Positions 35,339-45,419 of a stretch of DNA of 64,000 nt are shown piece after piece. Position 1 is the first letter of the stretch, and every line of letters starts with the position of its first letter. A model generated the notes under the pieces. That model searched no databases, had not been told where the DNA came from, and saw only the letters and a program-made list of their open reading frames with translations. Location of the stretch: the NCBI GenBank assembly GCA_030407085.1, contig CM059582.1:85219501-85283500 (forward strand), read 5' to 3'. This stretch comes from Trichopria drosophilae (Eukaryota; Arthropoda; Insecta; Hymenoptera; Diapriidae). A program made the translations under genes and the position numbers.

Positions 35339-35428
35339 GAATTATCACACTGACACCCGGATATCCGGGTACCCTGCGCTATCGCTTAGGCGTCAGGAAT
35401 TGATTGCCTGGCCGCCCTGGCGACGCAC
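35339..35428 (+). other. Gypsy 3' internal sequence before the second foldback
   Basis: Non-coding. Contains a short palindrome ACCCGGATATCCGGGT (35355-35370), a possible hairpin just after the pol stop. Confidence 0.5.
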
Positions 35429-36491
35429 GGTGTGATGGACGACGTCCCGCGGACATTTTTTTTGGGTCGATCATCCCCTGGCGAATTTTTAACCGATTTC
35501 AATGAATCCAGGTTTAAAATAGTCAGGAAGGATTGTAGAATCACTGAGAAGTGCACATTGTTGATATCTTTATTTTCCGATTGATAGTGCATCCTCAAAG
35601 TCACCAATATTTAACAACGTAAATAAATCATAGAAGTAGAAGTTGTTTATTTATCGAAGTAAGCTTAGATTAATTTGAAATTTCTTACTGGGGGGTATTT
35701 TGGGTCGCAGAATAAGAATCTCGTATCGGATTTGCAAAATTCAAAATGGCGGATCCAATATGGCGGACAAATTTTTAAAAAATCTTACAATCGCTTAAAA
35801 GTTGTTGCTCCGGTTTTTTTTTCGGTCGTAGAATACGAATCTCTTACCGGATTTGCAAAATTCAAAATGGCGGATCCAATATGGCGGACAAATTAAAAAA
35901 AAATACTTACATTCACTTAAAAGTTGTTGCTCCGGGGTTTTTTAAGGCGCAGAATACGAATCTCGTACCGGATTTGCAAAATTCAAAATGGCTGATCCCA
36001 TATGGCGGACGAATTGTTAAAAAAATGCTTGCATTCGCTGAAAAGTTGTTGCTCCGGTGTTTTTTTGAATTTTGCAAATCCTGTAAGAGATTCGTATTCT
36101 ACGACCGAAAAAAAACCCGGAGCAACAACTTTTAAGCGATTGTAAGATTTTTTTAAAATTTGTCCGCCATTTTGAATTTTGCAAATCCGGTACGAGATTC
36201 TTATTCTGCGACCCAAAATACCCCCCAGTAAGAAATTTCAAATTAATATAAGCGTACTTCGATAAATAAACAACTTCTACTTCTATGAGTTATTTACGTT
36301 GTTAAATATTGGTGACTTTGAGGATGCACTGTCAATCGGAAAATAAAGATATCAACAATGTGCACTCCTCAGTGATTCTACAATCCTTCCTGAGTATTTT
36401 AAACCTGGATTCATTGAAATCGGTTAAAAATTTGCCAGGGGATGATCGACCCAAAAAAAATGTCCGCGGGACGTCGTCCATCAAACACCGT
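35429..36491. mobile_element. 1.06 kb foldback element with 121-bp subrepeats
   Basis: The arms 35429-about 35760 and about 36130-36491 are inverted copies (inner landmarks ACTGGGGGGTATTTTGGGTC and its complement). Three left-side units of 121 bp (TTTGCAAAATTCAAAATGGC at 35731, 35852 and 35973) precede the turn near 36060. The 9-base string GCGACGCAC directly flanks both ends (35420-35428, 36492-36500), but the end itself is nearly palindromic, so the duplication and exact ends are uncertain by about ten bases. Nothing is encoded. Confidence 0.8.
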
Positions 36492-37095
36492 GCGACGCAC
36501 CCCCGCCCCTGACCCCTACCATTTTTTTTATTATACCCCAACACATGTTTCCCTGACAGGCATTGAATCATCCATTACCCCAAAACAGTTCCTATCCAAT
36601 CCTCGATACCTGGATCCCTTCCACTTCTCTGGCCCTCGTCGAAGATTGAAGACAGCGTGATCCGAAGCTGGAAAATCCGAAGCCATACGTACGGTCAAAT
36701 GCCGTATAGCAATAAGGTGAAATTGTATCAGCCGGCCGGCATATGTGCTTACCCGGGGAAAGGACCCCGCTGAACTGTGAAATTTGCGTGCGCTAGCGAC
36801 ATTAATTAGATACCCTTTTGTATAGGCCCACGGGCAATGTAGGCTTCCCAGGGATACAGGAACGTACCCTGTAGAGAATGTTAAGTGTATTAGAGAATAA
36901 GGACTGTGAGTGATTTTGAGTGAAGTTCCCCGAATATAGACACTGCGTAGTGAGAATTTGGAAAAGGATGTGATTGCGTGGGAAGTAGCGAGTAAGGAAA
37001 GTGAGTTGAAAGTTTGCGTTTGAGAATTGTATCCGAGCATCCGTAGTTATTGTGACGCGAGTAGCAAGGATGTACTCGAGTCACGCCCGGGGGTT
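36492..37095 (+). other. Gypsy 3' internal region
   Basis: Non-coding; the minus-strand frame at 36531-37040 has no support. No good polypurine tract precedes the 3' LTR. The only candidate is the short CGGGGGTTT at 37089-37095, with a purine-rich stretch further up at about 36975-37010. Confidence 0.5.
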
Positions 37096-37653
37096 TGTGA
37101 CAGGATGTCACCGATCGACCCCCTGGCAGATCCGTCGCGGTGGATGCCGCGGTTTCCTCGCGGGAGAAAGTGGCCCGGAGCTCAGGATCACCTTCCTCAA
37201 TTTCTTTTTGTCACCGATTTCCATCATTTCGGATACCCGTCCGTCAGTCGCCGGTAAAGCGCCTGAACGGCTTTACCGTAATTGCTTGGTTGCGCGTTTC
37301 GCCGGGAGCCTCACCACCTTCCGCGCACTCGAAACGCCCGAGCCCCTCTTTCCCCTGGCTATCCCTCTCGGCAGCGCAGGAGGTACCTCCCGATGGTAGG
37401 AGTCATCGTGGCCGTCGAGGAGGGACACCGCCCCTCTCTGACGCGCCTGTATTGTTTCCCCCTGTCTGTCGCTGCGCGTCTGCATTGCTCAGGCCCAGCA
37501 CGCTAAAAAGCTGCCTCATCTTATCCCACATTTCCCCCGTGTATGGCGACCTTACTCGCCTCCACTAACTCGGCAGTAGCCGTCCAACCTTCGCCACCTA
37601 AAAGCTGCTACTTTGTAACGTGGCTGTTTACACCGACGTTGCGTCATGTATCG

Positions 37654-37690
<37 letters not shown>

Positions 37691-38313
37691 GCATGGAAGC
37701 CGACGAGACGAAGACAGATAGTACTTTCTCTACACCTGTAATTAGGTGGGTAAAACCCCTATCTAACTTCGCTTATCTATTCCGTATCCCAACTACATAG
37801 TGGGTTCCTCCGTATCAGCCCCGGTGATGCTCCGCTCCTGGGCGCTGGAAATGCGCGTACGGTTCCCGCGCGCATCTACCAAGCGCGATAGCGTCCCCAG
37901 CTCACTTCGTTTTCGGACGCGCTACGGAACGGACCCAAAGATATTTTTGCGTGGAAATTGCTTGCGTGGTTAAATTGTTCGCGTGGCTAAAGTGTTTGCG
38001 TGGCCTCCTTTTTTATTTTCTCTCGGTCGATTGCCGATCTCGCATGTGAGGAACAGGCCTAGATAAAAGGAATTCCGGCCGACATCGTGGGTGTATCGCT
38101 CTGGTGTTGGACCCTGTCGAACCACGGATCTGTAACGGTGCTCAGGCGCTTCCCAGCCGACATCGGGAGCCCGGACGACACGACGACGTCGGTGGGAAAA
38201 ATTGGCGATACCATCGCCGTCAGCGATCTCCGAGTTCTGCGTGGAAACTGCGACCTCTCCTTCGTGAGTACCTTGGACCCTTATTCGACTCGCTGGTTAA
38301 AGGACAGGTTATA
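37096..38313 (+). repeat. Gypsy 3' LTR (with a different internal deletion)
   Basis: Same ends as the 5' LTR. It keeps the 544-bp segment 37517-38060, including a (CT)n tract at 37657-37684, that the 5' copy lost. It lacks the 226-bp segment found at 18981-19206 of the 5' copy (CGA at the breakpoint). Shared parts differ by several percent; I count about 9 differences in the first stretch of roughly 115 bases. Confidence 0.88.
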
Positions 38314-38317
38314 AAGC

Positions 38318-38889
38318 ATAGTTCGTAGATAAATGTATATATAGGAATGAAACTACCACGACTGAGAAGCTGAAAATCTCCTCTTTAATTCCCTTTTTTT
38401 ATTTTTCCCGTACGTTACGTTGGCGATGAGATATCAACATTTTAATTTAGCCAAAATTCTGCAAGGGTGATCTCATAATTTTGAGCGGTACTGTATGTAT
38501 TAATTGTAATGTTTGTAATTTATGTGCACTCTATCTCTTAAGAATTTGATGTACTTTCATATAAGGATTAATAAACTATCTATCTATGTATAATATTTTA
38601 TTCAATGAACTATTGTAATCTATAATTCATAAATATATTTATTCGCTCACTTATATTTGCACATTATAATTTAAAAAAATCTGAATGTTTGAAAATTAGT
38701 ACAATTATTATTATTAGTGATCCTGATGGGTTGTCAATAATTGATATGTGCGAAATTCTAAAAAAAATGAATTTCAACTTTTGGCGATTAAAAAGTCGTC
38801 CGATTATGGTAGCGAAAGTTGTAACGACTTTTGTACCAAACTCGGGATACCTCTATGTGATGGGTGTGTTCAAGATTTTTTGCGTTATA
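38318..38889. other. AT-rich non-coding DNA, nothing recognised
   Basis: Sequence between the Gypsy element and the first DD41D element. It carries a weak 5'-CTATCTATCTATG tract at 38577. No supported gene. Confidence 0.5.
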
Positions 38890-38891
38890 TA

Positions 38892-39556
38892 CAGGGTGGC
38901 CGATTTATCTGAAGACATCGAAATATCTCGAGAACTATGCACAGAATCAAAAAAGTTGTCGGATGAAAGTTGTTCGACACGAAGGGGGGCATCCAGTGAT
39001 AATTAAATTTACCCCCTCCCCCATCCCCTGGGGGTGGAGTGGGGGCAAAAACAATAAAACTTAAATAGGAACCCCCAGTTTTTATTGCAGATTTGGATTC
39101 TCCGGAAAAAAAGTACACCAATTTGACCTAGGAGCTATTGCATTTTGGTTCACAGGTGGCGCTGTAATCGATAAAAATCCAAATTTATCTGAAGACATTG
39201 AAATACCTCGAGAACTATGCACAGAATCAAAAAAGTTGTCGGATGAAAGTTGTTCGACACGAAGGGGGGCATCCAGTGATAATGAAATTTACCCCCTCCC
39301 CCATCCCCTGGGGGTGGAGTGGGGGCAAAAACAATAAAACTTAAATAGGAATCCCCAGGTTTTATTGCAGATTTGGATTCTCCGGAAAAAAGTACACCAA
39401 TTTGACCTAGGAGCTATTGCATTTTGGTTCACAGGTGGCGCTGTAATCGATAAAAATCCAAATTTATCTGAAGACATTGAAATACCTCGAGAACTATGCA
39501 CAGAATCAAAAAAGTTGTCGGATGAAAGTTGCTCGACACGAAGGGGGGCATCCAGG
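38892..39556 (+). repeat. Left inverted arm with ~280-bp direct subrepeats
   Basis: ATTTATCTGAAG recurs at 38903, 39183 and 39462. Each copy has GAAAGTTGTTCGACACGAAG and a G-rich CCCCTGGGGGTGGAGTGGGG stretch. The third copy stops at about 39556. Confidence 0.9.
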
Positions 39557-39594
39557 GGGAAAATAGGGACAATTTGATCCCTTTATGAAAATTT

Positions 39595-39630
39595 AATATT
39601 AAAAATTCTAATATTAGAATTTTTAATATT
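39595..39630. repeat. Perfect 36-bp AT palindrome
   Basis: AATATTAAAAATTCTAAT is followed directly by its exact reverse complement. It is extended by partial copies to about 39650. Such a sequence would extrude a cruciform. It lies inside the element between the left arm and the transposase. Confidence 0.85.
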
Positions 39631-40428
39631 AGAATTTAGTAATATCAATTGCGAAAATTGTTATTCTGAATATGAAATTTTAATAATGTCCATTCGAAAA
39701 ATTAAGATTATGAATAATTGATATTCTTCATATTAAAAATCAAAACTGATTACATAAAAATTGTGCATACAATATGGAAGCAATTTTATATATAATTATA
39801 AGTTTTCTACCTTCAATAAAATTACATTTTAGGTTTTAAATTTATTATTTAATAAACAAAAAGAGGACATCACGCAATCCATTAAAAAACGCGTCATGTC
39901 CCTTCACTCAGCTCATTCATTCTCTCTGTGTATGTTTTTTCCGAAATGAGAATAAATAAGCTGAGCATTGACGGTCAAACCAGCTTCTATTAAACAAAAC
40001 GAAACTCTTACTTCATTTGGGGATTTCGTCGCCATCTACCGGACCCCGAGAGAACTCACGTGGTTTCATACATGTACATCGCTTGCATTTCGGCCATCAC
40101 CGGCGCCGGTTCTGTTACATAACGCTAGAGGGCGACATAACTCGAAAATAAAGTAGCATATCATTTTATACATAAGTTGAGTCACACGTAACCAGTTCAC
40201 CTACATTTTTCTCTACTTTCCTGAAGGGAAGTAAATGGATATCGCGACTTTCTAATTCCCATATTAAAATTTAGTATTCACGGTCTCTCAGTGTAAGACT
40301 GTTTTTGAAGTCCATTGTATTGGTAGTAATTCGGTCGGAGGTCACTTTGCTTTTAGAATAACAACTTTCCGTTTACGTGACTATTTTTTGTCTACCCTTC
40401 ATTGCTTAAATCGAATTGCAAGTTAAAA

Positions 40429-41493
40429 ATGAATCCTGCTACAGTTCCCGAAAAAATCGAAATGATTCTTATTTATGGTGAATGTAAGAGGAATATTGAC
40501 GATGCTGTTGCGTTGTATGCTGAGCGTTTTCCAGATAATGCGCGCTCGCGTTCTTTTTTTTACAAAGTTGTGAATGCCTTTCACTCTGATGGCAGCGTAC
40601 AAATGAAAAAAAGGAAGCGAAGATTAACAGTTACAGGAGAAGCTAACGAAGTAGCTGTACTAGCAGCTATTCACCAAAATCCACATGTAAGCACACGACA
40701 ATTACATCGCGATTCCGGCATTTCCAGAGACAGTATTCAAAGAATATTGCATCGTCATAAGTTTCACCCATATCACATTTCACTGCACCAGGAACTAGAT
40801 GGCGATGATTTTCATAAGCGCGTGGTGTTTTGTGAATGGGCATTTCAAAAAATGCAAACGAACCACAATTTCTTTGCTAATGTATTATTTTCAGATGAAT
40901 CTACATTCACGAACCATGGTGGCGTTAATAGGCATAATATGCATTATTGGAGCGTAGAAAATCCCCATTGGTTACGACAAGTTAATCATCAACGTCCTTG
41001 GTCGGTGAACGTTTGGTGTGGAATCATAGGAAATAAACTCATTGGTCCTTATTTCATTGAAGGTAATTTGAATGGAACAAAATATCGAGATTTCCTAGAA
41101 CAAGAAGTACCATTACTACTTGAGGATGTTGCTATGGACGTCCGACGGACAATGTGGTTTCAGCATGATGGTTGCCCAGCACATTTTTCAAGAGTAGCAA
41201 AGGAAATACTAGACCGTGATTACAATGGTAGGTGGATTGGTAGAGGTGGCCCCATTAATTGGCCTGCGAGGTCACCTGATCTAACATCTCTGGATTTCTT
41301 CCTATGGGGTTACCTAAAAGGTAAGGTTTATGAACAAGTACCAACGACTCGTGAAAACATGGTGGAACGCATAAGAACTGCTTGCGCAGAAATTTCTGCA
41401 GATATGATTCTATCATGTATAAAGTCATTTGAAGAAAGAATAAATAAATGCATTGAAGTGGAAGGTCAACATTTCGAACACTTACTCAAGTAA
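40429..41493 (+). CDS. Tc1/mariner transposase, DD41D (rosa-like), 354 aa, intact
   Basis: The ATG at 40429 (AAAAATGAAT) gives 354 residues. An in-frame TTG upstream is not a likely start. The N-terminal region is a helix-turn-helix pair: residues about 5-60, then about 80-115 with VSTRQLHRDSGISRDSIQRIL. The basic KKRKRR link at about residue 61 may act in nuclear import or as an AT-hook-like joint. The RNase H-like core has D in LFSDEST (about 40888), D in WFQHDGCPAH (about 41162) and D in LTSLDFFLWGYLK (about 41288). There are 41 residues between the second and third Asp, the spacing of the DD41D group. No stop or frameshift is seen. It would excise and reinsert the element at TA sites. Confidence 0.9.
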   Translation: MNPATVPEKIEMILIYGECKRNIDDAVALYAERFPDNARSRSFFYKVVNAFHSDGSVQMKKRKRRLTVTGEANEVAVLAAIHQNPHVSTRQLHRDSGISRDSIQRILHRHKFHPYHISLHQELDGDDFHKRVVFCEWAFQKMQTNHNFFANVLFSDESTFTNHGGVNRHNMHYWSVENPHWLRQVNHQRPWSVNVWCGIIGNKLIGPYFIEGNLNGTKYRDFLEQEVPLLLEDVAMDVRRTMWFQHDGCPAHFSRVAKEILDRDYNGRWIGRGGPINWPARSPDLTSLDFFLWGYLKGKVYEQVPTTRENMVERIRTACAEISADMILSCIKSFEERINKCIEVEGQHFEHLLK

Positions 41494-41662
41494 GTGAACA
41501 GTGACACAGTGAGAGGCAAGGGGACTCACGTAAAACAAGCACCCCAAAGGGAACAGAAAAATACTACGTCCACGTCGTTGTTCCTGGGTAACGCTAAATG
41601 TATTTTTTCCCGGCTTTGTTAGAATGACCGTATTCCATATCCGCTACGCGGGCGAAAATTGT
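41494..41662 (+). other. 3' flank of the transposase with a conserved block
   Basis: 41520-41600 holds GGGACTCACG, ACAAGCACCCC, GGAACAGAA, then TACGTCCACGTCGTTGTTCC and GGTAACGCTAAA. The same series occurs after the second, decayed transposase (44630-44706), although the rest of the two elements has diverged strongly. Confidence 0.7.
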
Positions 41663-42160
41663 CAATATTGGAGAATCCAAACCTGCAATAAAAACGGGGG
41701 GTTCCTATTTAAGTTTTATTGTTTTTGCCCCCACTCCACCCCCAGGGGATGGGGGAGGGGGTAAATTTCATTATTACTGGATGCCCCCCTTCGTGTCGAA
41801 CAACTTTCATCCGACAACTTTTTTGATTCTGTGCATGGTTCTCGAGGTATTTCAATGTCTTCGGATAAATTTGGATTTTTATCGATTACAGCGCCACCTG
41901 TGAACCAAAATGCAATAGCTCCTAGGTCAAATTCGTGTACTTTTTTCCGGAGAATCCAAATCTGCAATAAAAAATGGGGGTTCCTATTTAAGTTTTATTG
42001 TTTTTGCCCCCACTCCACCTCCAGGGGATGGGGGAGGGGGTAAATTTAATTATCACTGGATGCCCCCCTTCGTGTCGAACAACTTTCATCCGACAACTTT
42101 TTTGATTTTGTGCATAGTTCTCGAGATATTTCGATGTCTTCAGATAAATCGGCCACCCTG
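41663..42160 (-). repeat. Right inverted arm with ~280-bp direct subrepeats
   Basis: Inverted match to the left arm. Two subrepeat copies, the inner one partial; the landmark ATAAAT recurs at 42144 and 41865. Confidence 0.9.
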
Positions 42161-42162
42161 TA

Positions 42163-42301
42163 TAAATAATCAATTCACGTGTAAGCAACGTTGGAAATTG
42201 CATAAAAACCTTATGTACGGATTTATCCCGCGTGTAAACGTCACACATTCCACCCACTTCACGCACGCAATTTCGCCACTTCACGCATAGAATGCACTCA
42301 T
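42163..42301. other. Short unique flank
   Basis: Nothing recognised. Confidence 0.4.
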
Positions 42302-42467
42302 TGCATAATATAGTATTATAGGGGTGCATCTATATACATATGTAGATATACATCATAATATTATATATATAATGTATATGTATATAGTATATAAATGCAC
42401 TCCTGTAGTATTATAATGTATATCTACATATGTATATAGATGCACCCCTATAATAGTATATTATGCA
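42302..42467. mobile_element. Palindromic MITE-like element, 166 bp
   Basis: Arms 42302-42352 and about 42418-42467 are near-perfect inverted copies (TGCATAATATAGTATTATAG outer end; GGGGTGCATCTATATACATA next). The AT-rich loop repeats part of the arm (TATAAATGCACTCCTGTAG). It is non-coding. Confidence 0.75.
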
Positions 42468-42477
42468 TGTTGATATT

Positions 42478-43090
42478 GTAAAGAGTCATTTTGCGGACAT
42501 TTTTTGTAAATATTAGGCAGTTTGAGGACAACCGTTTATCAGGTAATTTGCGAACTTTGCTGAAATACATATGAGCTTGGTAAATTCGAGGACTCGTTAG
42601 CAGACATTTCATATATTCCGATAAATGTCATTGAAATCGATTCGTTTGTCGTAACGTGTGGATCGAATTTAGCTTCATTGAAAGTTTTGAAATCAAATTT
42701 CTTTTTGTAGCATTAATAACGATAAAAAATGGCTCGTACATCGACGTGCATTCAATGTCATTCAACTTACATGATAACTAATTTTGAATTATGGCATTGG
42801 TCAACTCGAGGATTCATTTCAATTGGAAATTCGTTGCTTGAATCACGTTTTCGTTAAAATTTTAATTGATTTTAATATAAGCCTTCTTACCGGGTATTCT
42901 TTGATTAATTTGAATTGGTCAATTCGCCGATTTCTGCATGTTATGTATATTGATCATGTAAGGAGCAATCATTTCGGAGACATTTTTTGTAAATATTTGG
43001 TAATTTGAAGAGTACTGTTTATTGTGTAATTTGCGAACTTTTATGAAATGTATAAGAGTTTCGTGAATTCGAGGAGTCATTAGCAGGGAT
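42478..43090 (+). repeat. Diverged direct repeat pair (non-coding)
   Basis: 42478-42612 and 42956-43090 are diverged direct copies with the same order of blocks: GTAA.GAG.., GACATTTTTTGTAAATATT, TAATTTGCGAACTTT, AAATTCGAGGA. A third, weaker copy lies at about 45905-46030, on the far side of the second mariner-like element. Confidence 0.65.
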
Positions 43091-43404
43091 TTAAATGATG
43101 CCCAGGGTAGATGGAAGCTTCATAAGTAAAAGAAAACCCCACCAAGCATCACTTCTAATCAGTTAAAAGTTCATATGTAATTTATAAGTTTTGTACTAAA
43201 CTACTAACCAGACAATTCGAAAAAGTCGCTACGTCTTTTTGTTCCAGAGTTAGGATTTTTTGAAAATTATAAATATTACACGTCTTATGAGTCAAAATTC
43301 TTTGAAAACAGGCCAGAGATTCGAGAATATGCAGTTTGTTTATATTTTACGAATGGCAATTATAAGTTGTTATTATAGATGGTCAAAAAAATTAAAAATA
43401 TATA

Positions 43405-45419
43405 CAGGGTGGCTCATTTCAATCGACGCACCCGAATATCTCTGTTGCTAAGCCGAATTAAAAAAAAATGTTTAGACAAAAGTTATTCATGACAAAGGGG
43501 CTCACATAACTGTAATAACAACTTTGACCTTGGGGTACATTTTCAAGGTCATTTGAAGGGAAAAGTTATTTTTTTAAATGGGAACTCCAATTTTTTATGC
43601 CAAATTCAGAATGATCGGCAAATTTCACGTCCGAAATGGTAGTTTATAAATTTTTGGAATGTCCTTAGCTAGGTCTAATCAAGGTTAAATATGATTATGT
43701 TTATAAGATATGTTTTGGGGCAATGCAATAATAATTATGTTTAGCGGAAAGGCGATACGCTCAACAATTACCAAATAGGAGACACCCTTAGGATAGAACA
43801 ATACAAAGATTAACTAGAAGAGCTCGTGATGGGCGCCTCGTTCGCCAGCGTAGACATCGCGATTAGGATGAAAATGATGCTCGTGCCTTGATTGTCTTAG
43901 CAGCTGTTCATATGGATCCATATATCAGCAGCCGTCAGATTGAACGAGAAAATGACATACCAAGAGCAACGGCTCTAAGAATTCTAAAAAATCTCAGATA
44001 TTATGCCTACCACATCCATTTGGTTCATGAATTAAGGCCAAATCATGTTTAAATGCGAATTGAATTCTGCAAATGGGCTTTAAGGATGAAAGACGAAGAT
44101 CCAGAGTTTTTTAGATATGTAATGTTTTCTGACGAGTCAAAGATTAACAATGATGGAATGCTTATCAGGCACACTTGTCATTATTGGTCGTATCAAAACC
44201 CACACTGGCACAGAGCTGTAGACCACCAACATCGATAGAGCATTATGGTGTGGTGTGGCATAATAAAAAAAGAATGTGGCTCTAGCAAGATGGTGCACCA
44301 GCACACCTTTGCACACGTAGTTCGTGAATTTCTAAATGAAAATTATAATGAGAGATGGATAGGAAGAGGAGGTCCAGTTAACTGGACTCCTAATTCACCA
44401 GACATGACATATCCAGATTTTTATTTATGGGGATTCCTAAAAAATGCTGTTCTCAAAGAACGACCAACAACTACATAGAACATGATAGATCGTATCAATG
44501 AAGCTTGTGCATCAATTCCCAGAGAGACATTGCTCAAAACAGTTCAGCACTTTCAAAGACGTTTACATTTAAGTCTTGAAGCAAATGGACGTAATTTTGA
44601 ACATTTTTAATAAACAAGTACCCAAAATGTGGGACTCACGCTAAACAAGCACCCTGAAGGAAACAGAACTTACTACGTCCACGTCGTTGTTTCTAGGTAA
44701 CGCTAAAAGTAAGATTAAGAACAAAAGTGGAATATTTTATTTAATTAAACTGCTTCTAAATGGCTGTCAGATTTGACGTTAAGGTCCTACTAGTCAGTCA
44801 TCGGCTTCTAAGCCTAGTAAACAATCAAACATGAAAAAAAAAACAGCTTGTGGGGGACTTTTCAACATTTGACCTTGATTTGGCCTTTTAAAGGAGACTC
44901 GTAAAACGGATGTGTAGACTAACATTTTCGACCTCAAATTTTCTTCTCTTTCCTAAGCCGGTACCAAAAAGAGGGGTTCCCATTAAACAAAAATGACCTT
45001 CCAATGACCTTGAAATTGACTCCCAAAGGTCAAAGTTATTATTACAGTTAGTTGACCGATTTTACATGAGCAACTATTGTCTGAACACTACTAAACCATC
45101 AAAGCTTGAAAACAACAGCTGTTAGATGAATGTTTCATATTTAACCTTGATTAGACATAGTTAAGGTCATTCCAAAAATATATAAACTACCATTTCGGAC
45201 GTGAAATTTGCCGCTCTTTCTGAATCTGGCATCAAAAATTGGAGTTCCCATTTAAAAAAATAACGTTGTCCTTCAAATGACCTTGAAAATGTACCCCAAG
45301 GTCAAAGTTGTTATTACAGTTATGTGAGCCCCTTTGTCCTGAATAACTTTTGTCTAAACATTTTTTTTAAATTATGCAACAGAGATATTCGGGTGCGTCG
45401 ATTAAAATAAGCCACCCTG
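43405..45419 (+). mobile_element. Second Tc1/mariner element, DD41D type, decayed
   Basis: Ends CAGGGTGGCT at 43405 (after TA) and AGCCACCCTG to 45419; the right TA is mutated. The arms 43405-43705 and 45135-45419 are inverted, and the right side has a further diverged copy of the arm at about 44860-45110. The transposase inside is broken. The arms share only the CAGGGTGGC end with the first element, so this is a separate family of the same group. Confidence 0.88.
43747..44610 (+). pseudogene. DD41D transposase relic
   Basis: The N-terminal part has YAQQLPNRRHP and ARDGRLVRQRRHRD; then SRQIERENDIPRATALRIL (second helix-turn-helix, about 43930-43990) and, from 44053, FCKWALRMKDEDPEF, MFSDESKINNDG (first Asp) and HYWSYQNPHW. 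A stop at 44236 follows. After VWCGIIK (about 44265) about 60 residues are missing and the frame is shifted around QDGAPAH (about 44290, second Asp). NWTPNSPDMTYPDFYLWGFLKN (third Asp; quoted part NSPDMTYPDFYLWG) keeps the 41-residue spacing. The stop at 44608 follows NFEHF, like the intact relative. Confidence 0.85.

Larger units (their letters stand above)
18331..38313 (+). mobile_element. Ty3/Gypsy LTR retrotransposon carrying three nested insertions
   Basis: The LTRs are 18331-19231 and 37096-38313. The 4-bp target duplication AAGC lies at 18327-18330 and 38314-38317. Internal order is primer site, long leader, gag with zinc knuckles, protease, RT, RNase H, integrase: the Ty3/Gypsy order. 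Inserts at 23131-26154, 28526-33974 and about 35429-36491 inflate it from about 10.4 kb to 20 kb. No env-like frame is seen. The LTRs differ by several percent plus one large deletion each, so insertion is not recent. The coding regions have multiple stops and frameshifts. Confidence 0.9.
38892..42160 (+). mobile_element. Tc1/mariner element, DD41D type, possibly recent
   Basis: Ends CAGGGTGGCC at 38892 and GGCCACCCTG to 42160, flanked by TA (38890-38891, 42161-42162), the Tc1/mariner duplication. The inverted arms 38892-39556 and 41663-42160 agree closely. Each is built of direct subrepeats of about 280 bp, two and a part on the left and nearly two on the right. The single gene (40429-41493) is open. 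Long subrepeated arms are unusual against simple mariner ends of about 30 bp. Confidence 0.92.

Noticed and set aside
35420..36500. Nine-base GCGACGCAC as a firm target duplication and Mutator-type assignment
   Set aside because: The element end is itself nearly palindromic, so the direct repeat can arise from the inverted ends.
36531..37040. 169-codon minus-strand frame in the Gypsy 3' region
   Set aside because: No recognisable motif and no support from context; likely chance.
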